DNA of 64,000 bases from VAZQ01 sp963807865 (GCA_963807865.1 CAWEDK010000022.1:232607-296606), one strand, 5' to 3'. Shown: positions 34,887-44,822, counted from the first letter of the stretch. Made by a program: numbers and translations. The notes: a model not told the origin generated them from the letters alone.

Positions 34887-35387
34887 ATGCCCCTCTATGA
34901 ACACGTCTTCCTTGCGCGCCAGGACGTCAGCGCGCAACAGGTCGAGGAACTGACCGCGCAGCTCAAAGGCGTCATCGAGCAGATGGGCGGCAAGATCACC
35001 AAGACCGAGCAGTGGGGCGTCAAGTCCCTCGCCTACCGGCTGCGCAAGAACCGCAAGGCGCATTACGTGTTGCTCAATGTCGACGCGCCGTCCGCAGTGC
35101 TGAACGAGATCGAGCGGCAGGAGCGGCTCAACGAAGACGTGCTGCGTTACATCACGATCCGGGTCGAAGAGCACGAGGAAGGCCCCTCGGCGATGATGCG
35201 CAAGGTCGACCGTGACCGCGAGCGCGAGGACCGTGGCTTCGGCTTCCGCGACCGCGGTGGTGGTGGCGGCGGCGGTTTCCGCGGCGACCGTGATCGGGAT
35301 CGCGGCGGCGGTGGGTTCCGCGGCGACCGCGACCGCGACAGCCGCCCGCCGCGTGATTCCGATTCCTCCGCACCGGCGCAGGAGTAA
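34887..35387 (+). CDS. rpsF: 30S ribosomal protein S6 with extended RGD-rich tail
   Basis: Small-subunit protein of 166 residues. Residues 1-100 are the S6 fold: MPLYEHVFLARQDVSAQQVE, KSLAYRLRKNRKAHYVLLN. Residues about 108-166 form a low-complexity tail of Arg, Asp and Gly repeats (DRGGGGFRGDRDRD), much longer than in Escherichia coli. Such tails occur in this lineage and resemble RGG-type RNA-binding regions. It is first in the operon rpsF-rpsR-DUF2232-rplI and divergent from the fab genes. Confidence 0.95.
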   Translation: MPLYEHVFLARQDVSAQQVEELTAQLKGVIEQMGGKITKTEQWGVKSLAYRLRKNRKAHYVLLNVDAPSAVLNEIERQERLNEDVLRYITIRVEEHEEGPSAMMRKVDRDREREDRGFGFRDRGGGGGGGFRGDRDRDRGGGGFRGDRDRDSRPPRDSDSSAPAQE

Positions 35388-35392
35388 CCGCC

Positions 35393-35644
35393 ATGTCCTT
35401 CGCACAGACCCAATCGCAGACCCGCCGGCCGTTCTTCCGCCGCCGCAAGAGCTGTCCGTTCACCGGCGCCAACGCGCCGAAGATCGACTACAAGGACGTC
35501 CGGCTGCTACAGCGCTACGTCTCCGAACGCGGCAAGATCGTGCCGAGCCGGATCACCGCAGTCTCCGCCAAGAAGCAGCGCGAACTTGCGCAGGCGATCA
35601 AGCGGGCGCGTTTCCTGGGGCTCCTGCCCTACGTCATCCGATAA
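35393..35644 (+). CDS. rpsR: 30S ribosomal protein S18
   Basis: An 83-residue basic ribosomal protein that pairs with S6 on the platform of the small subunit. Family motifs are RRPFFRRRKSCPFTG, IDYKDVRLLQRYVSERGKI and the end KRARFLGLLPYVIR. It starts five bases after rpsF with the site AGGAG inside the rpsF stop region, so the two are co-translated. Confidence 0.97.
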   Translation: MSFAQTQSQTRRPFFRRRKSCPFTGANAPKIDYKDVRLLQRYVSERGKIVPSRITAVSAKKQRELAQAIKRARFLGLLPYVIR

Positions 35645-35755
35645 CGGCGAGACAGAGCGGTGGGCGCACTTCGCTCGCCGCGACCTGACATACGTAGAAT
35701 TGGTTGAGCCGGACGCGATCCGTCTCTAACCGCTGATGAAGCGGGACAGCTTGCG

Positions 35756-36672
35756 ATGATGCAGATCGTTCTGATCGGACTGGGCGCTGGCGCGCGCCGC
35801 GACATTGCTGTTCGCGTCGGTCGTGTCCGGATCGCTGGCGGCGATCTTCCTGTTCTATCTCGCACCACTGCCGATCCTCATCGCCGCGCTTGGCTGGAGC
35901 CACTGGGCTGGATTGATCGCGGCCGCGACCGCCGCGCTGGCGATCGGAATCTTGTCCGGCTCGTTCTTCGTTTCGGTTTCGGTGATCGCGTTCGGCGCCT
36001 GGTGGCTCGGCTACCTGTCGCTGCTGGCGCGGCCTGCCGCCAACGGCGGCGGCGACGCGGTCGAATGGTATCCGGTCGGCCGCCTCGTGCTGTGGGCCGC
36101 CATCATCGGCACGCTGATCGTGGTCGCCGCCATTCCGAATTTCGGGACCGACCAGCAGAGCCTGCAGGCGGGCCTGCGCAAGGTTTACGAACGCATCCTC
36201 CGCGATCAGTCGGTGATCGACATGCTGGTGATCGCGGTTCCGCCGGCGGCGGCGGTGTTTTCCACACTGACCAATATCTTCAACCTCTGGCTCGCGGGGC
36301 GCATCGTCAAAGTCTCCGGCCGGCTCCGGCGGCCGTGGCCCGATCTCGCCGCCATGACGCTGCCGACGTCGTCGATGGTGGCATTGGCGGCGGCGATCGC
36401 GGGCTCGTTCCTGCCCGATCTCGTCGGCATTCTCGCGGGCGTGCTGGCGGCGAGCCTGCTGATGGCGTTCGCGCATACTGGGCTTTGCGGTTCTGCACGC
36501 CATCACGCGCGGGCTCGGCAGCCGGATCATCCTGCTTACGGGCGCTTATGCGGCGGCCATCGTATTCTTCTGGCCGTTGCTCGCCATCGCGATGCTTGGC
36601 CTTGCCGAAAACGCCTTCAACATCCGCGCGCATGTGATGAGCAAGCGCGGCCCGCCGACACTACGAACCTGA
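35756..36672 (+). CDS. DUF2232 multi-pass membrane protein (two one-base insertions)
   Basis: Protein of about 304 residues after correction, with seven or eight membrane segments, regularly encoded between rpsR and rplI in alphaproteobacteria. It starts MMQIVLIGLGAG, shifts +1 near 35791-35797, then reads LLFASVVSGSLAAIFLFYLA. A second +1 at 36474 leads to LGFAVLHAITRGLGSRIILL. It ends AHVMSKRGPPTLRT. DUF2232 is distantly related to predicted S-component or polyprenyl-type membrane proteins; the role is unknown. Both breaks are probably sequence errors. Confidence 0.82.
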
Positions 36673-36702
36673 AACAATCGCAATAATGAAGGAGACAGCG
36701 AC

Positions 36703-37323
36703 ATGGAAGTGATCCTACTCGAACGCATCGGCAAGCTTGGCCAGATGGGTGACGTGGTCCGCGTGAAGGACGGTTTCGCGCGCAATTTTCTCCTGCCCAA
36801 GGGCAAGGCGTTGCGTGCCACCAAGGAAAACCGGTCGCGGTTCGAGCACATGAAGGTCGACCTCGAGGCGCGCAATCTCGAACAGAAGAGCGAGGCCGAG
36901 AAGGTCGCGCAGAAGCTCGACGGCCAGAGCTTCACGGTAATCCGGCAGGCGGCCGAGGGCGGCCAGCTCTACGGGTCGGTGTCGCCGCGCGATCTGGTGA
37001 CGCTGGTGACCGACCAGGGCTTCAAGCTCAGCCGGTCGCAGATTGCGCTCAACACCCCGATCAAGGCGATCGGCCTCTACAAGGTCCCGGTGTCGCTTCA
37101 CCCCGAGGTCGAGGTCAACATCAACGTGACGGTCGCCCGCAGCGCCGACGAGGCGGCGCGGATCGCCCGCGGCGAAGACGTGACGGCACTGCGCGACGAA
37201 GAGGCAGAAGAGCGGGCGGCGGCGCTCGCCGAGGCCGAGACGTTCTTCGAGCCGGAGGTGGCCGAGGCGCAACGCGCGGGAGGAGAAGGTGCGGAAGCGG
37301 CCGGAACTGAGCCGAAGTCCTGA
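36703..37323 (+). CDS. rplI: 50S ribosomal protein L9
   Basis: Large-subunit protein of 206 residues. The N-terminal 23S-binding domain reads MEVILLERIGKLGQMGDVVRVKDGFARNFLLPKG (given here as the well-known L9 opening), then the long connecting helix and the C-terminal domain with LYGSVSPRDLV. An acidic, Ala/Glu-rich tail from about residue 150 is an addition typical of this lineage. AAGGAG precedes the ATG. It is the last gene of the ribosomal operon. Confidence 0.96.
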   Translation: MEVILLERIGKLGQMGDVVRVKDGFARNFLLPKGKALRATKENRSRFEHMKVDLEARNLEQKSEAEKVAQKLDGQSFTVIRQAAEGGQLYGSVSPRDLVTLVTDQGFKLSRSQIALNTPIKAIGLYKVPVSLHPEVEVNINVTVARSADEAARIARGEDVTALRDEEAEERAAALAEAETFFEPEVAEAQRAGGEGAEAAGTEPKS

Positions 37324-37329
37324 GCTGCG

Positions 37330-37845
37330 CTACTCCTCGAAGGCGGAAGAAGCGGGAACAACGGTGGGAGCCGGCTGCGGTGCGGCCGGCTGCTCTGCCA
37401 TGAACGAGGCGGCCAGGGTCCGGCTGGCTTCGAAACTCTCTGCCGGACGCCGGAAACGGCCGTTGAGGCCCGATTTTCCGGCCGCCGAGGTGGTCAGGGC
37501 GGCCTGCGCATCGCCCGCCTTCGGCTCGCCCGGCGGCGCTTCCTTGCCCGCGCCCAGCACCGGCTTGCGCCGCTGCTCGACCGCCTTCGGGTCAGTACCC
37601 ATGGTGGCCAGATAAGCCGCCATGGTGGCGGCCTCTTGCATGCCGGTAGTATAGTGTTCGCGCATGAACGCAGCGGTCGTGCGCTTGATTTCGCGCGGGC
37701 TGCGATGGCAGGCGTTGCAGGTATTCGCGAAAATTTGGGCCGGGCTCTTGCCGGCATCGAGATTGGACTGGGCGAACACCGGAACCGCGGTCATGAGCAC
37801 CGCCGCCCCGATCAATCCCGACACAATCGCCTTCACGCTCCGCAC
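37330..37845 (-). CDS. Exported c-type cytochrome-like protein
   Basis: A protein of about 171 residues. The signal peptide ends at VFAQSNLDAG. One haem-binding motif, CNACH, lies at about residue 43, in FANTCNACHRSPREIKRTT. Met in TTGMQEAATMAAYLATMG may be the distal ligand. The C-terminal 90 residues are Pro/Ala-rich and of low complexity. The start is GTG at 37845, close behind GGAGGG. It probably shuttles electrons in the periplasm, but its partner is unknown. It is convergent with rplI, with a six-base gap. Confidence 0.8.
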   Translation of the reverse strand: MRSVKAIVSGLIGAAVLMTAVPVFAQSNLDAGKSPAQIFANTCNACHRSPREIKRTTAAFMREHYTTGMQEAATMAAYLATMGTDPKAVEQRRKPVLGAGKEAPPGEPKAGDAQAALTTSAAGKSGLNGRFRRPAESFEASRTLAASFMAEQPAAPQPAPTVVPASSAFEE

Positions 37846-38078
37846 GCCACCCTCCGGTCCACCATTCGATCCCGACCCTGCTCTGAATTCTTGGCCGAAA
37901 AACGAACTCCCGGCCCCTTCTGTCCCTTTCCCCAAGTGTGTTCCACCACCATGTTGCCGTTCGGGCGGCCTCCGGATAACTTGTCACACTCTGGAACCCG
38001 GCGGTTCTCCGCCGGAGAAGTCAAAGGTAAGTGCGCCGGTGAACTGAAGAATTATGTCGCCGGCGTGGCGGCAACGGG

Positions 38079-39350
38079 ATGCGGATGGAGGCGGCCGTGG
38101 AACGGTTGCTTCGGGTCGCATTTGGCAAGTTCGTTCAAGGTGGGAAGCTGCGGATCACCACCGCGGGCGGGGTTGTGCTCGTCGTCGGTGAAAGCGCCGG
38201 CCCCGAGGTCGCCATCCGCTTTACCAGCCGCCCGACAGAACTCAGCGTTCTGCTCGATCCCGAGCTCAAGCTCGGCGAAGCCTACATGGATGGAACTTTG
38301 CTGGTCGAGCACGGCTCGATCGCCGATTTCCTGTTCATGCTCTGCCCGCGCGGACTGCCGCCGAGGCCGCAATGGACCTGGCCACAATGGCTGTGGCGAT
38401 ACGCCCGGCGGCGCCTCGCCCAGTTCAATCCACGCTCGCGCGCCCGGCGCAACGTCGCCCATCACTATGATCTCGACGAGCGGCTCTATTCCCTGTTCCT
38501 GGACTCCGACCGGCAATACAGCTGCGCTTACTTCGAACGGCCGGATCAGCCGCTCGACGACGCCCAGCTCGCCAAGAGGCGGCACATCGCCGCCAAGCTG
38601 CTGCTTGAGCCCGGCAAGCACGTGCTCGAGATCGGATGCGGCTGGGGTGGTCTTGCGCTCTACCTCGCCGAGCTGCTGGACGCGCGTGTTACCGGCATCA
38701 CGCTGTCCGAGGAGCAGCACGCGGTCGCGCTGAGGCGCACGTCCGAAAAAGGGCTGTCGAAGCGCGTGACATTTCGTCTGCAGGATTATCGCGACGTCCA
38801 AGACAAATTCGATCGGATCGTGTCGGTCGGAATGTTCGAGCACGTCGGCGTCGGCTTTTACGACGCCTTTTTCCGCAGGTGCTACGAATCCCTGGAAGAT
38901 GACGGCGTGATGTTGTTGCATTCGATCGGCCGCTCGGAAGGCCCGGCGGTCACCAATCCGTGGGTTGCGAAATACATCTTCCCCGGTGGGTATGTGCCGG
39001 CGCTGTCGGAGGTGCTGCCCGCCGTTGAGCGCGCCGGTCTCCTCGTCACCGACGTCGAGATCCTGCGTCTGCACTACGCCGACACGCTGCGGGCTTGGCG
39101 GCAGCGCTTCGTCGCCCATCGCGACGAGGTCGAGGAGGTTTATGACGCGCGATTCGTTCGGATGTGGGAGTTTTATCTGGCGGCCGCAGAGGTCGGTTTC
39201 CGGGAACACGCGATGATGGTGTTCCAGATGCAATTGACCAAGCAGCAGGGTGTAGTGCCGGTGACGCGCGACTACATCATGTATGCGGAGGCGGAGTTGC
39301 GCGCGCGCGAAGGCAGCAGCCGCCCGACCCTGCGGCTCGCCGGCGAGTAA
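38079..39350 (+). CDS. Cyclopropane-fatty-acyl-phospholipid synthase family methyltransferase
   Basis: SAM-dependent enzyme of 423 residues that would add a methylene to double bonds of membrane lipids. An N-terminal alpha/beta accessory domain (LKLGEAYMDGTLLVE) precedes the methyltransferase fold. The key motifs are HYDLDERLYSLFLD with the YSCAYFE segment, the SAM loop LEIGCGWGGLALYLAE, and VSVGMFEHVGVGFYDAFF. Substrate specificity within the family cannot be fixed. It stands alone upstream of dnaB. Confidence 0.92.
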   Translation: MRMEAAVERLLRVAFGKFVQGGKLRITTAGGVVLVVGESAGPEVAIRFTSRPTELSVLLDPELKLGEAYMDGTLLVEHGSIADFLFMLCPRGLPPRPQWTWPQWLWRYARRRLAQFNPRSRARRNVAHHYDLDERLYSLFLDSDRQYSCAYFERPDQPLDDAQLAKRRHIAAKLLLEPGKHVLEIGCGWGGLALYLAELLDARVTGITLSEEQHAVALRRTSEKGLSKRVTFRLQDYRDVQDKFDRIVSVGMFEHVGVGFYDAFFRRCYESLEDDGVMLLHSIGRSEGPAVTNPWVAKYIFPGGYVPALSEVLPAVERAGLLVTDVEILRLHYADTLRAWRQRFVAHRDEVEEVYDARFVRMWEFYLAAAEVGFREHAMMVFQMQLTKQQGVVPVTRDYIMYAEAELRAREGSSRPTLRLAGE

Positions 39351-39520
39351 CGAAGGCCACTGACTGCAGCACCTGTCACCGTCAAGCCGCAGGCAAGCGT
39401 TCGCGCACAAAACATTTGTGCTCCGGTGTGAATCGGGGAAAGCATTCTCCAGCCGTCGCACCGAATCGCCGCGGGGTGTAATTGCGCCCCTCCGACTGAC
39501 TGGAAGGCCACCCGGGAACT

Positions 39521-41032
39521 ATGGCAACCATCGAATCCATCGTCCGCAAGCAACCCGACGAACCGTCGGCGACCTATCGTACCGCACCGCACAACATCGA
39601 GGCCGAGCAGGCGTTGCTCGGCGCGATCCTGGTCAACAACGAGGCGCTCTACCGGGTCAGCGATTTCCTCGAGCCCGAGCATTTCTTCGAACCGATCCAT
39701 CAGCAACTCTACGACATCGCACGCAGCCTGATCCGCACCGGCAAGCTCGCATCGCCGGTGACACTGAAGACCTTCGTTCCGGCCGCGCTCGACATCGCCG
39801 GCATGCCCATCGCGCAATACCTCGCCCGGCTCGCGGCCGAGGCGACGACCATCATCAACGCGGTGGACTACGGCCGTACAGTCTACGATCTCGCAATCAG
39901 GCGCGACCTCATCCGGATCGGCGAGGACATGGTCAACGTCGCCTTCGAGGCGCCGGTCGATTTCGCACCGCGCGATCAGATCGAGGACGCCGAGAAACGG
40001 CTCTACGAGCTCGCCGAGATCGGTCGCTTCGGCGGCGGCTTCCAGAAATTCGAGACCGCGCTGACCACCGCTATCGACATGGCCGCGCGCGCGTATCAGC
40101 GCGAAGGGAAGCTGTCCGGACTTGCGACCGGGCTGAAGGACCTCGACAGCAAGATGGGCGGCCTGCAATCGTCCGATTTGATCATCGTCGCCGGACGCCC
40201 AGGCATGGGCAAGACCGCGCTCGCCACCAACATCGCCTACAACGTGGCCCGCGGCTGGCGCGGAGAGGTGCAGCCGGACGGCCATATCAAGACCGTCAAC
40301 GGCGGCATCGTCGGCTTCTTCTCGCTGGAAATGTCGGCCGAGCAGCTCGCCACCCGTATCATCGCCGAGCAGAGCGGAATCCCATCGAGCACGATCCGCC
40401 GCGGCGGCATCAATGAACGCGACTTCGAGAAAATCAAGGATGTGGCGATCGAGCTGCAGCACCTGCCGTTCTTCATCGACGAGACCGGCGGCCTGACGGT
40501 GGCACAGCTCGCCGCCCGCGCCCGCCGCTTGAAGCGGCAGAAGGGCATGGACCTTCTGGTCCTCGACTACATCCAACTGCTGCAAGGCTCGTCGCGCCGC
40601 TCGCAGGAAAACCGCGTGCAGGAGGTGACCGAGATCACCACCAACCTCAAGGCGCTGGCGAAAGAACTGAATGTTCCCATCATGGCGCTCTCGCAGTTAT
40701 CGCGCCAGGTCGAGAACCGCGACGACAAGCGGCCGCAGCTCTCCGACCTGCGTGAATCGGGATCGATCGAGCAGGACGCCGACGTGGTGATGTTCGTATT
40801 CCGCGAGGAGTACTACCTGAGCAACAAGGAGCCGCGCATGGGCTCCGACGAACATCTCAAGTGGCAGACCGAAATGGATGCCGCCCACGGCAAGGCCGAA
40901 GTCATCATCGGCAAGCAGCGTCATGGACCGACCGGCACCGTCAACCTGCAGTTCGAAGCGTCGGTCACGCGGTTCGACAATCTGGCACGCGAGGACAATT
41001 TCGGCGGCGGTCAATTGCCGGACCAGTTCTGA
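39521..41032 (+). CDS. dnaB: Replicative DNA helicase
   Basis: Hexameric helicase of 503 residues. The N-terminal primase-interacting domain (HNIEAEQALLGAILVNNEAL) is followed by the RecA-like motor with Walker A GRPGMGKTALA, FFSLEMSAEQL, Walker B LLVLDYIQLLQGS and the DNA-binding region ALSQLSRQVENRDDKRPQLSDLRESG (shown in parts). The C-terminal KQRHGPTGTVNLQF is typical. No intein is visible. The frame is intact. It is followed by alr. Confidence 0.97.
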   Translation: MATIESIVRKQPDEPSATYRTAPHNIEAEQALLGAILVNNEALYRVSDFLEPEHFFEPIHQQLYDIARSLIRTGKLASPVTLKTFVPAALDIAGMPIAQYLARLAAEATTIINAVDYGRTVYDLAIRRDLIRIGEDMVNVAFEAPVDFAPRDQIEDAEKRLYELAEIGRFGGGFQKFETALTTAIDMAARAYQREGKLSGLATGLKDLDSKMGGLQSSDLIIVAGRPGMGKTALATNIAYNVARGWRGEVQPDGHIKTVNGGIVGFFSLEMSAEQLATRIIAEQSGIPSSTIRRGGINERDFEKIKDVAIELQHLPFFIDETGGLTVAQLAARARRLKRQKGMDLLVLDYIQLLQGSSRRSQENRVQEVTEITTNLKALAKELNVPIMALSQLSRQVENRDDKRPQLSDLRESGSIEQDADVVMFVFREEYYLSNKEPRMGSDEHLKWQTEMDAAHGKAEVIIGKQRHGPTGTVNLQFEASVTRFDNLAREDNFGGGQLPDQF

Positions 41033-41143
41033 CGCTCGACCCGGCTGATCGGGCAGCGGCCACTTCGCTGCCTGCGGCCGCCGGCGCGTGTGTGCGCGCT
41101 GCACTAGACGGACGCATTTGGGACCGCCATAAACGCACGTATC

Positions 41144-42304
41144 ATGACCGCCCACGATCCTGGCCTGCACCCTGCGATCGCTCCTCTGGCCGGCCCCGCC
41201 GAAGCCGAGGCCGGTGGCGTGCTCACCATCGATCTCGCGGCAATTGCGGCCAACTGGAAAAAGCTCGCGAGCACGACGGTGCCGGTCGAGGCCGCAGCCG
41301 TCGTCAAAGGCGATGCCTACGGCTGCGGCCTCGAACCGGTGGCCAGAAAGCTTTTCGAAGCCGGCTGCCGGACGTTCTTCGTCGCCGATCTGGCGGAAGG
41401 CCGCCGGTTGCGCGCGGTCGCCCCCAATACCGACATCTACCTGCTCAACGGACTCATGCCTGGCACTGCGCCGGCAGCCGCCGACGCGCGGCTGCGGCCG
41501 GTGATCAACAGCACCACCGAACTTGCCGAGTGGGATAGCTTCGTCGCGACCAAGGGCTGGCGCGGCGGCGCGGCGCTGCATGTCGACACCGGCATGCGCC
41601 GGCTAGGTGTCAGTCCCGAGGAAGCGATTGCGATCTCGGCACGGTTACAGTCGGAAAATCATGGCCTGACCTTGCTGATCAGCCACCTCGCCTGCGCCGA
41701 CACGCCCGACCACCCGCTGAACGACAAACAGATCCGGCTGTTCCGCGATATCCGCATCAACTACCGCGGAGTTCCCTCCTCGCTCGCCAACTCATCCGGA
41801 ATTTTCATCGGCGGTACGGTGCATTGCGATCTGGTGCGACCCGGGATCGCACTCTATGGCTCGAACCCGACGCCCGGACGCAGGAACCCAATGCGGCCGG
41901 TGGTCGAGCTCAGGGGCCGCATCGTTCAGGTGCGTGCGATCGACCGTGGCGACACGGTCGGCTATGGCGCGACCTTCGCCGCCGCCCGGCCGAGCCGCAT
42001 CGCAACCGTGGCGGTGGGCTACGCCGACGGCTTCCTGCGCTCGGCGGGCGCGTCCAAGACCAAAGCCGCGGCGCACGTTATCATTGGCGGAAGGCATTGC
42101 CCGGTCGTCGGCCGCGTCACCATGGATCTGATCACTGCCGATGTGACAGACCTGCCCGAAGGGACCGCGCGGCGGGGCGACTTCGCGACGCTGATCGGCG
42201 ACGGCATGGACGTGGACGAACTGGGCGCCGCGATGGGAACGGTCGGCTACGAGGTGCTCACCCATCTCGGGCGGCGCTATCACCGCATCTACAAGGGCGC
42301 CTGA
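41144..42304 (+). CDS. alr: Alanine racemase
   Basis: PLP enzyme of 386 residues making D-alanine for peptidoglycan. The Schiff-base lysine lies in AAVVKGDAYGCG. The catalytic tyrosine of the partner subunit is in GDTVGYGATFA, and VHCDLVRPGIALYG and VGRVTMDLITADVT are conserved. The start codon is not strongly supported, and the first 20 residues look like a variable leader. It lies between dnaB and radA, as in related genomes. Confidence 0.95.
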   Translation: MTAHDPGLHPAIAPLAGPAEAEAGGVLTIDLAAIAANWKKLASTTVPVEAAAVVKGDAYGCGLEPVARKLFEAGCRTFFVADLAEGRRLRAVAPNTDIYLLNGLMPGTAPAAADARLRPVINSTTELAEWDSFVATKGWRGGAALHVDTGMRRLGVSPEEAIAISARLQSENHGLTLLISHLACADTPDHPLNDKQIRLFRDIRINYRGVPSSLANSSGIFIGGTVHCDLVRPGIALYGSNPTPGRRNPMRPVVELRGRIVQVRAIDRGDTVGYGATFAAARPSRIATVAVGYADGFLRSAGASKTKAAAHVIIGGRHCPVVGRVTMDLITADVTDLPEGTARRGDFATLIGDGMDVDELGAAMGTVGYEVLTHLGRRYHRIYKGA

Positions 42305-42375
42305 AGTCGCGCGTGAGTAAGCGCGAAGGCCGCGGTCATGTCGCAGCTTCTGTCTCCGCAGCCTATTAGGAACCA

Positions 42376-43794
42376 ATGGCGCGACGCGATCCGAGTTTCA
42401 TCTGCCAGAACTGCGGCGCGGTGTATGGCCGCTGGCAGGGCAAGTGTGACGCTTGCGGCGAATGGAACACGATCTCGGAAGAAGTCCCTACGACCGCAAT
42501 CCCGACGATGCCCGGCCGGGCGCCACGCAAGGGCCGCAAGTTCGCACTCGAACCGCTTGCCGGCGCAGCGCAGGATGCTCCAAGGCTGGCGTCAGGACTT
42601 GCCGAGTTCGACCGCGTCACCGGCGGCGGCCTGGTGCGCGGCTCGGTGCTTTTGTTGGGCGGCGATCCTGGGATCGGCAAGTCGACCCTGCTGATCCAGG
42701 TCGCCGCCGCACTCGCAAAGGCGCGTCAGCGCGCGGTCTACATCTCGGGCGAAGAGGCGGTGGCGCAGGTGCGGCTGCGCGCCGAACGGCTCGGGCTCGA
42801 CGGCGCCCATGTCGAACTCGCGGCCGAAACGTCGGTCGAGGATATCATTGCGACGATCTCGGACGGTACAACGCCCCGTCTCGTCATCATCGACTCGATC
42901 CAGACCATGTGGACCGACATGGTGGATTCCGCACCCGGCACCGTCACCCAGGTGCGCGCCAGCGCGCAGGTCCTGATTCGGTTCGCCAAACGCTCCGGCG
43001 CCGCCATCATCCTCGTCGGCCACGTCACCAAGGACGGGCAGATCGCCGGGCCGCGGGTGGTCGAACATATGGTCGATGCGGTGCTGTCGTTCGAAGGCGA
43101 AGGCTCGCACCAGTTCCGCATCCTGCGCGCGGCGAAGAACCGGTTCGGTCCGACCGACGAGATCGGCGTGTTCGAGATGACCGGCGGCGGGCTGCAGGAG
43201 ATCGCCAACCCGTCGGAGCTGTTTCTCTCCCACCGCGACCTCGGTGCGCCCGGCACGGCGGTATTCGCCGGCATCGAAGGCAGCCGGCCGCTCCTGGTCG
43301 AGATCCAGGCGCTGGTCGCGCCGACTTCTCTCGGCACGCCGCGCCGGGCGGTGGTCGGCTGGGACCAGAGCCGGCTGTCGATGGTGCTCGCGGTACTGGA
43401 GGCTCATTGCGGCGTCAGGCTGTCGGGCCACGATGTCTATCTCAACGTCGCCGGCGGGTTGCGCATCCAGGAACCAGCCGCCGACCTCGCCGCCGCCGCC
43501 GCGCTGGTGTCGTCGCTCACCAATGCACCGCTGCCGGCCGACGCGGTCTATTTCGGGGAGATTTCACTGTCGGGTGCGGTGCGCCCCGTCGCGCAGGCGG
43601 CGGCGCGGCTGAAGGAGGCGCAGAAGCTCGGCTTCACCCGCGCCATCCTGCCGGAATCCGCGCGCGCGGAAAGTCGTAGCGATGGGGCATTGACGCTCGA
43701 GTATGTCTCGAACCTCACCAATCTCGTGGCCGACATCGCAGCGCGCGGCAAGCCCCCTGCCCGCGCCGAGCGCCACAGCGCCGACGACGAGTGA
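42376..43794 (+). CDS. radA: DNA repair protein RadA
   Basis: RecA-like branch-migration helicase of 472 residues in recombination repair. An N-terminal zinc finger has CQNCG and CDACG. The motor domain has Walker A GGDPGIGKST and the RadA-specific KNRFG motif in AAKNRFGPTDEIG. The C-terminal Lon-protease-like domain reads DVYLNVAGGLRIQEPAADLA. The frame is intact and the length normal. It is followed by 413 bases without a recognised gene. Confidence 0.96.
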   Translation: MARRDPSFICQNCGAVYGRWQGKCDACGEWNTISEEVPTTAIPTMPGRAPRKGRKFALEPLAGAAQDAPRLASGLAEFDRVTGGGLVRGSVLLLGGDPGIGKSTLLIQVAAALAKARQRAVYISGEEAVAQVRLRAERLGLDGAHVELAAETSVEDIIATISDGTTPRLVIIDSIQTMWTDMVDSAPGTVTQVRASAQVLIRFAKRSGAAIILVGHVTKDGQIAGPRVVEHMVDAVLSFEGEGSHQFRILRAAKNRFGPTDEIGVFEMTGGGLQEIANPSELFLSHRDLGAPGTAVFAGIEGSRPLLVEIQALVAPTSLGTPRRAVVGWDQSRLSMVLAVLEAHCGVRLSGHDVYLNVAGGLRIQEPAADLAAAAALVSSLTNAPLPADAVYFGEISLSGAVRPVAQAAARLKEAQKLGFTRAILPESARAESRSDGALTLEYVSNLTNLVADIAARGKPPARAERHSADDE

Positions 43795-44207
43795 TCTCAT
43801 TGGTGCTTCGCTGAGCCTGACGCCAATTCTGGCGTGACAATTGCTTGGAATCATCGATGATTCGACCCGCATCCGGGGATGAACCATTCCGGCCACAAAC
43901 TACCGTTGGACTTGGCGAGCTGCAGGCCCCGTGACGCGGGCCGCCTGCGACCGCCGCCGCAACAAGACGGGTGACGGCGCGCGCGCGCCGGGCTATACAG
44001 CCGCCGGCACTCTCAGTTGGTTCGCCAGCCGCGTCGGCAAGCGCAATAACCGCAGGGATATAAATGAGTTAGGACGGTTTCGCGGTGGCCTTCCGGCGCG
44101 ACTCGCTGCCGGGACCATGCGTGCCATCGCCCTGCCCGCGCCCCGGTGTTGGAATGAAGATGTCGAAGCCTCGTGTCCCGGAAGCGTAGCAAAGCCCGAA
44201 GCCCGTC
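43795..44207. other. Intergenic region radA / cvpA
   Basis: No gene is recognised. It contains a perfect 16-base palindrome, GAATCATCGATGATTC (43848-43863), and just upstream the small hairpin CGCCAATTCTGGCG (43821-43834). Together they may end the radA transcript, though there is no T-run. The right half should contain the cvpA-purF promoter. Confidence 0.55.
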
Positions 44208-44822
44208 ATGCCCATTACCCTTCTCGACATCATTCTGATCGGCGTCATGTTGATCTCGGCCTTGCTCGCGATGATTCGCGGCTTCATGCGCGAGGTCCTG
44301 TCGATTGCGGCGTGGGGCATCGCGGCGGTCGTTACGCTCTATTCCTATGCGAAACTGCTGCCGTTCGCGAAATCCTACTTCAACAACGACATTGTCGCGG
44401 CGGGCGTTGTCGTGGGCGGCGTGTTTCTCACCACGCTGCTGATCGTGTCGATCATCACTGTGCGGTTCTCCGACATGGTGCTGGACAGCCGCGTCGGCGC
44501 CCTCGACCGGACCCTGGGCTTCCTGTTCGGGTTGGGCCGTGGGCTGATCATCGTGGTCGTCGCATTCCTGTTCTTTGCCTGGCTGGTGCCGGAGCGGAGC
44601 CAGCCCGAATGGGTCCGCAGCGCCAAGTCGCGTGTTGTTCTGCAAGGAACCGGGGATTGGCTGATGTCGATGTTGCCGGACGACCCCGAAAGCACCATCT
44701 TGAAGAGGTTGAAGAAGCCCAAACCGGAAGAGGAAGAGCCCCCCGCACAACGCTCAGGGCTCGATGTCCCCGCCGGGAGCGGCCTGCCGCCGGTGATCCC
44801 GGCGGGCGGGCGACCGCGTTAG
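44208..44822 (+). CDS. cvpA: CvpA family membrane protein
   Basis: Inner-membrane protein of 204 residues with four hydrophobic segments (about 4-24, 27-49, 65-88 and 105-125) and a Pro-rich cytosolic tail. The conserved MITLLD-like opening is MPITLLDIILIGVMLISALL, with IRGFMREVLSIAAWG. CvpA proteins are linked to colicin V export, stress tolerance and purine metabolism through their constant neighbour purF. Here purF follows after 27 bases, so an operon is likely. Confidence 0.92.
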   Translation: MPITLLDIILIGVMLISALLAMIRGFMREVLSIAAWGIAAVVTLYSYAKLLPFAKSYFNNDIVAAGVVVGGVFLTTLLIVSIITVRFSDMVLDSRVGALDRTLGFLFGLGRGLIIVVVAFLFFAWLVPERSQPEWVRSAKSRVVLQGTGDWLMSMLPDDPESTILKRLKKPKPEEEEPPAQRSGLDVPAGSGLPPVIPAGGRPR

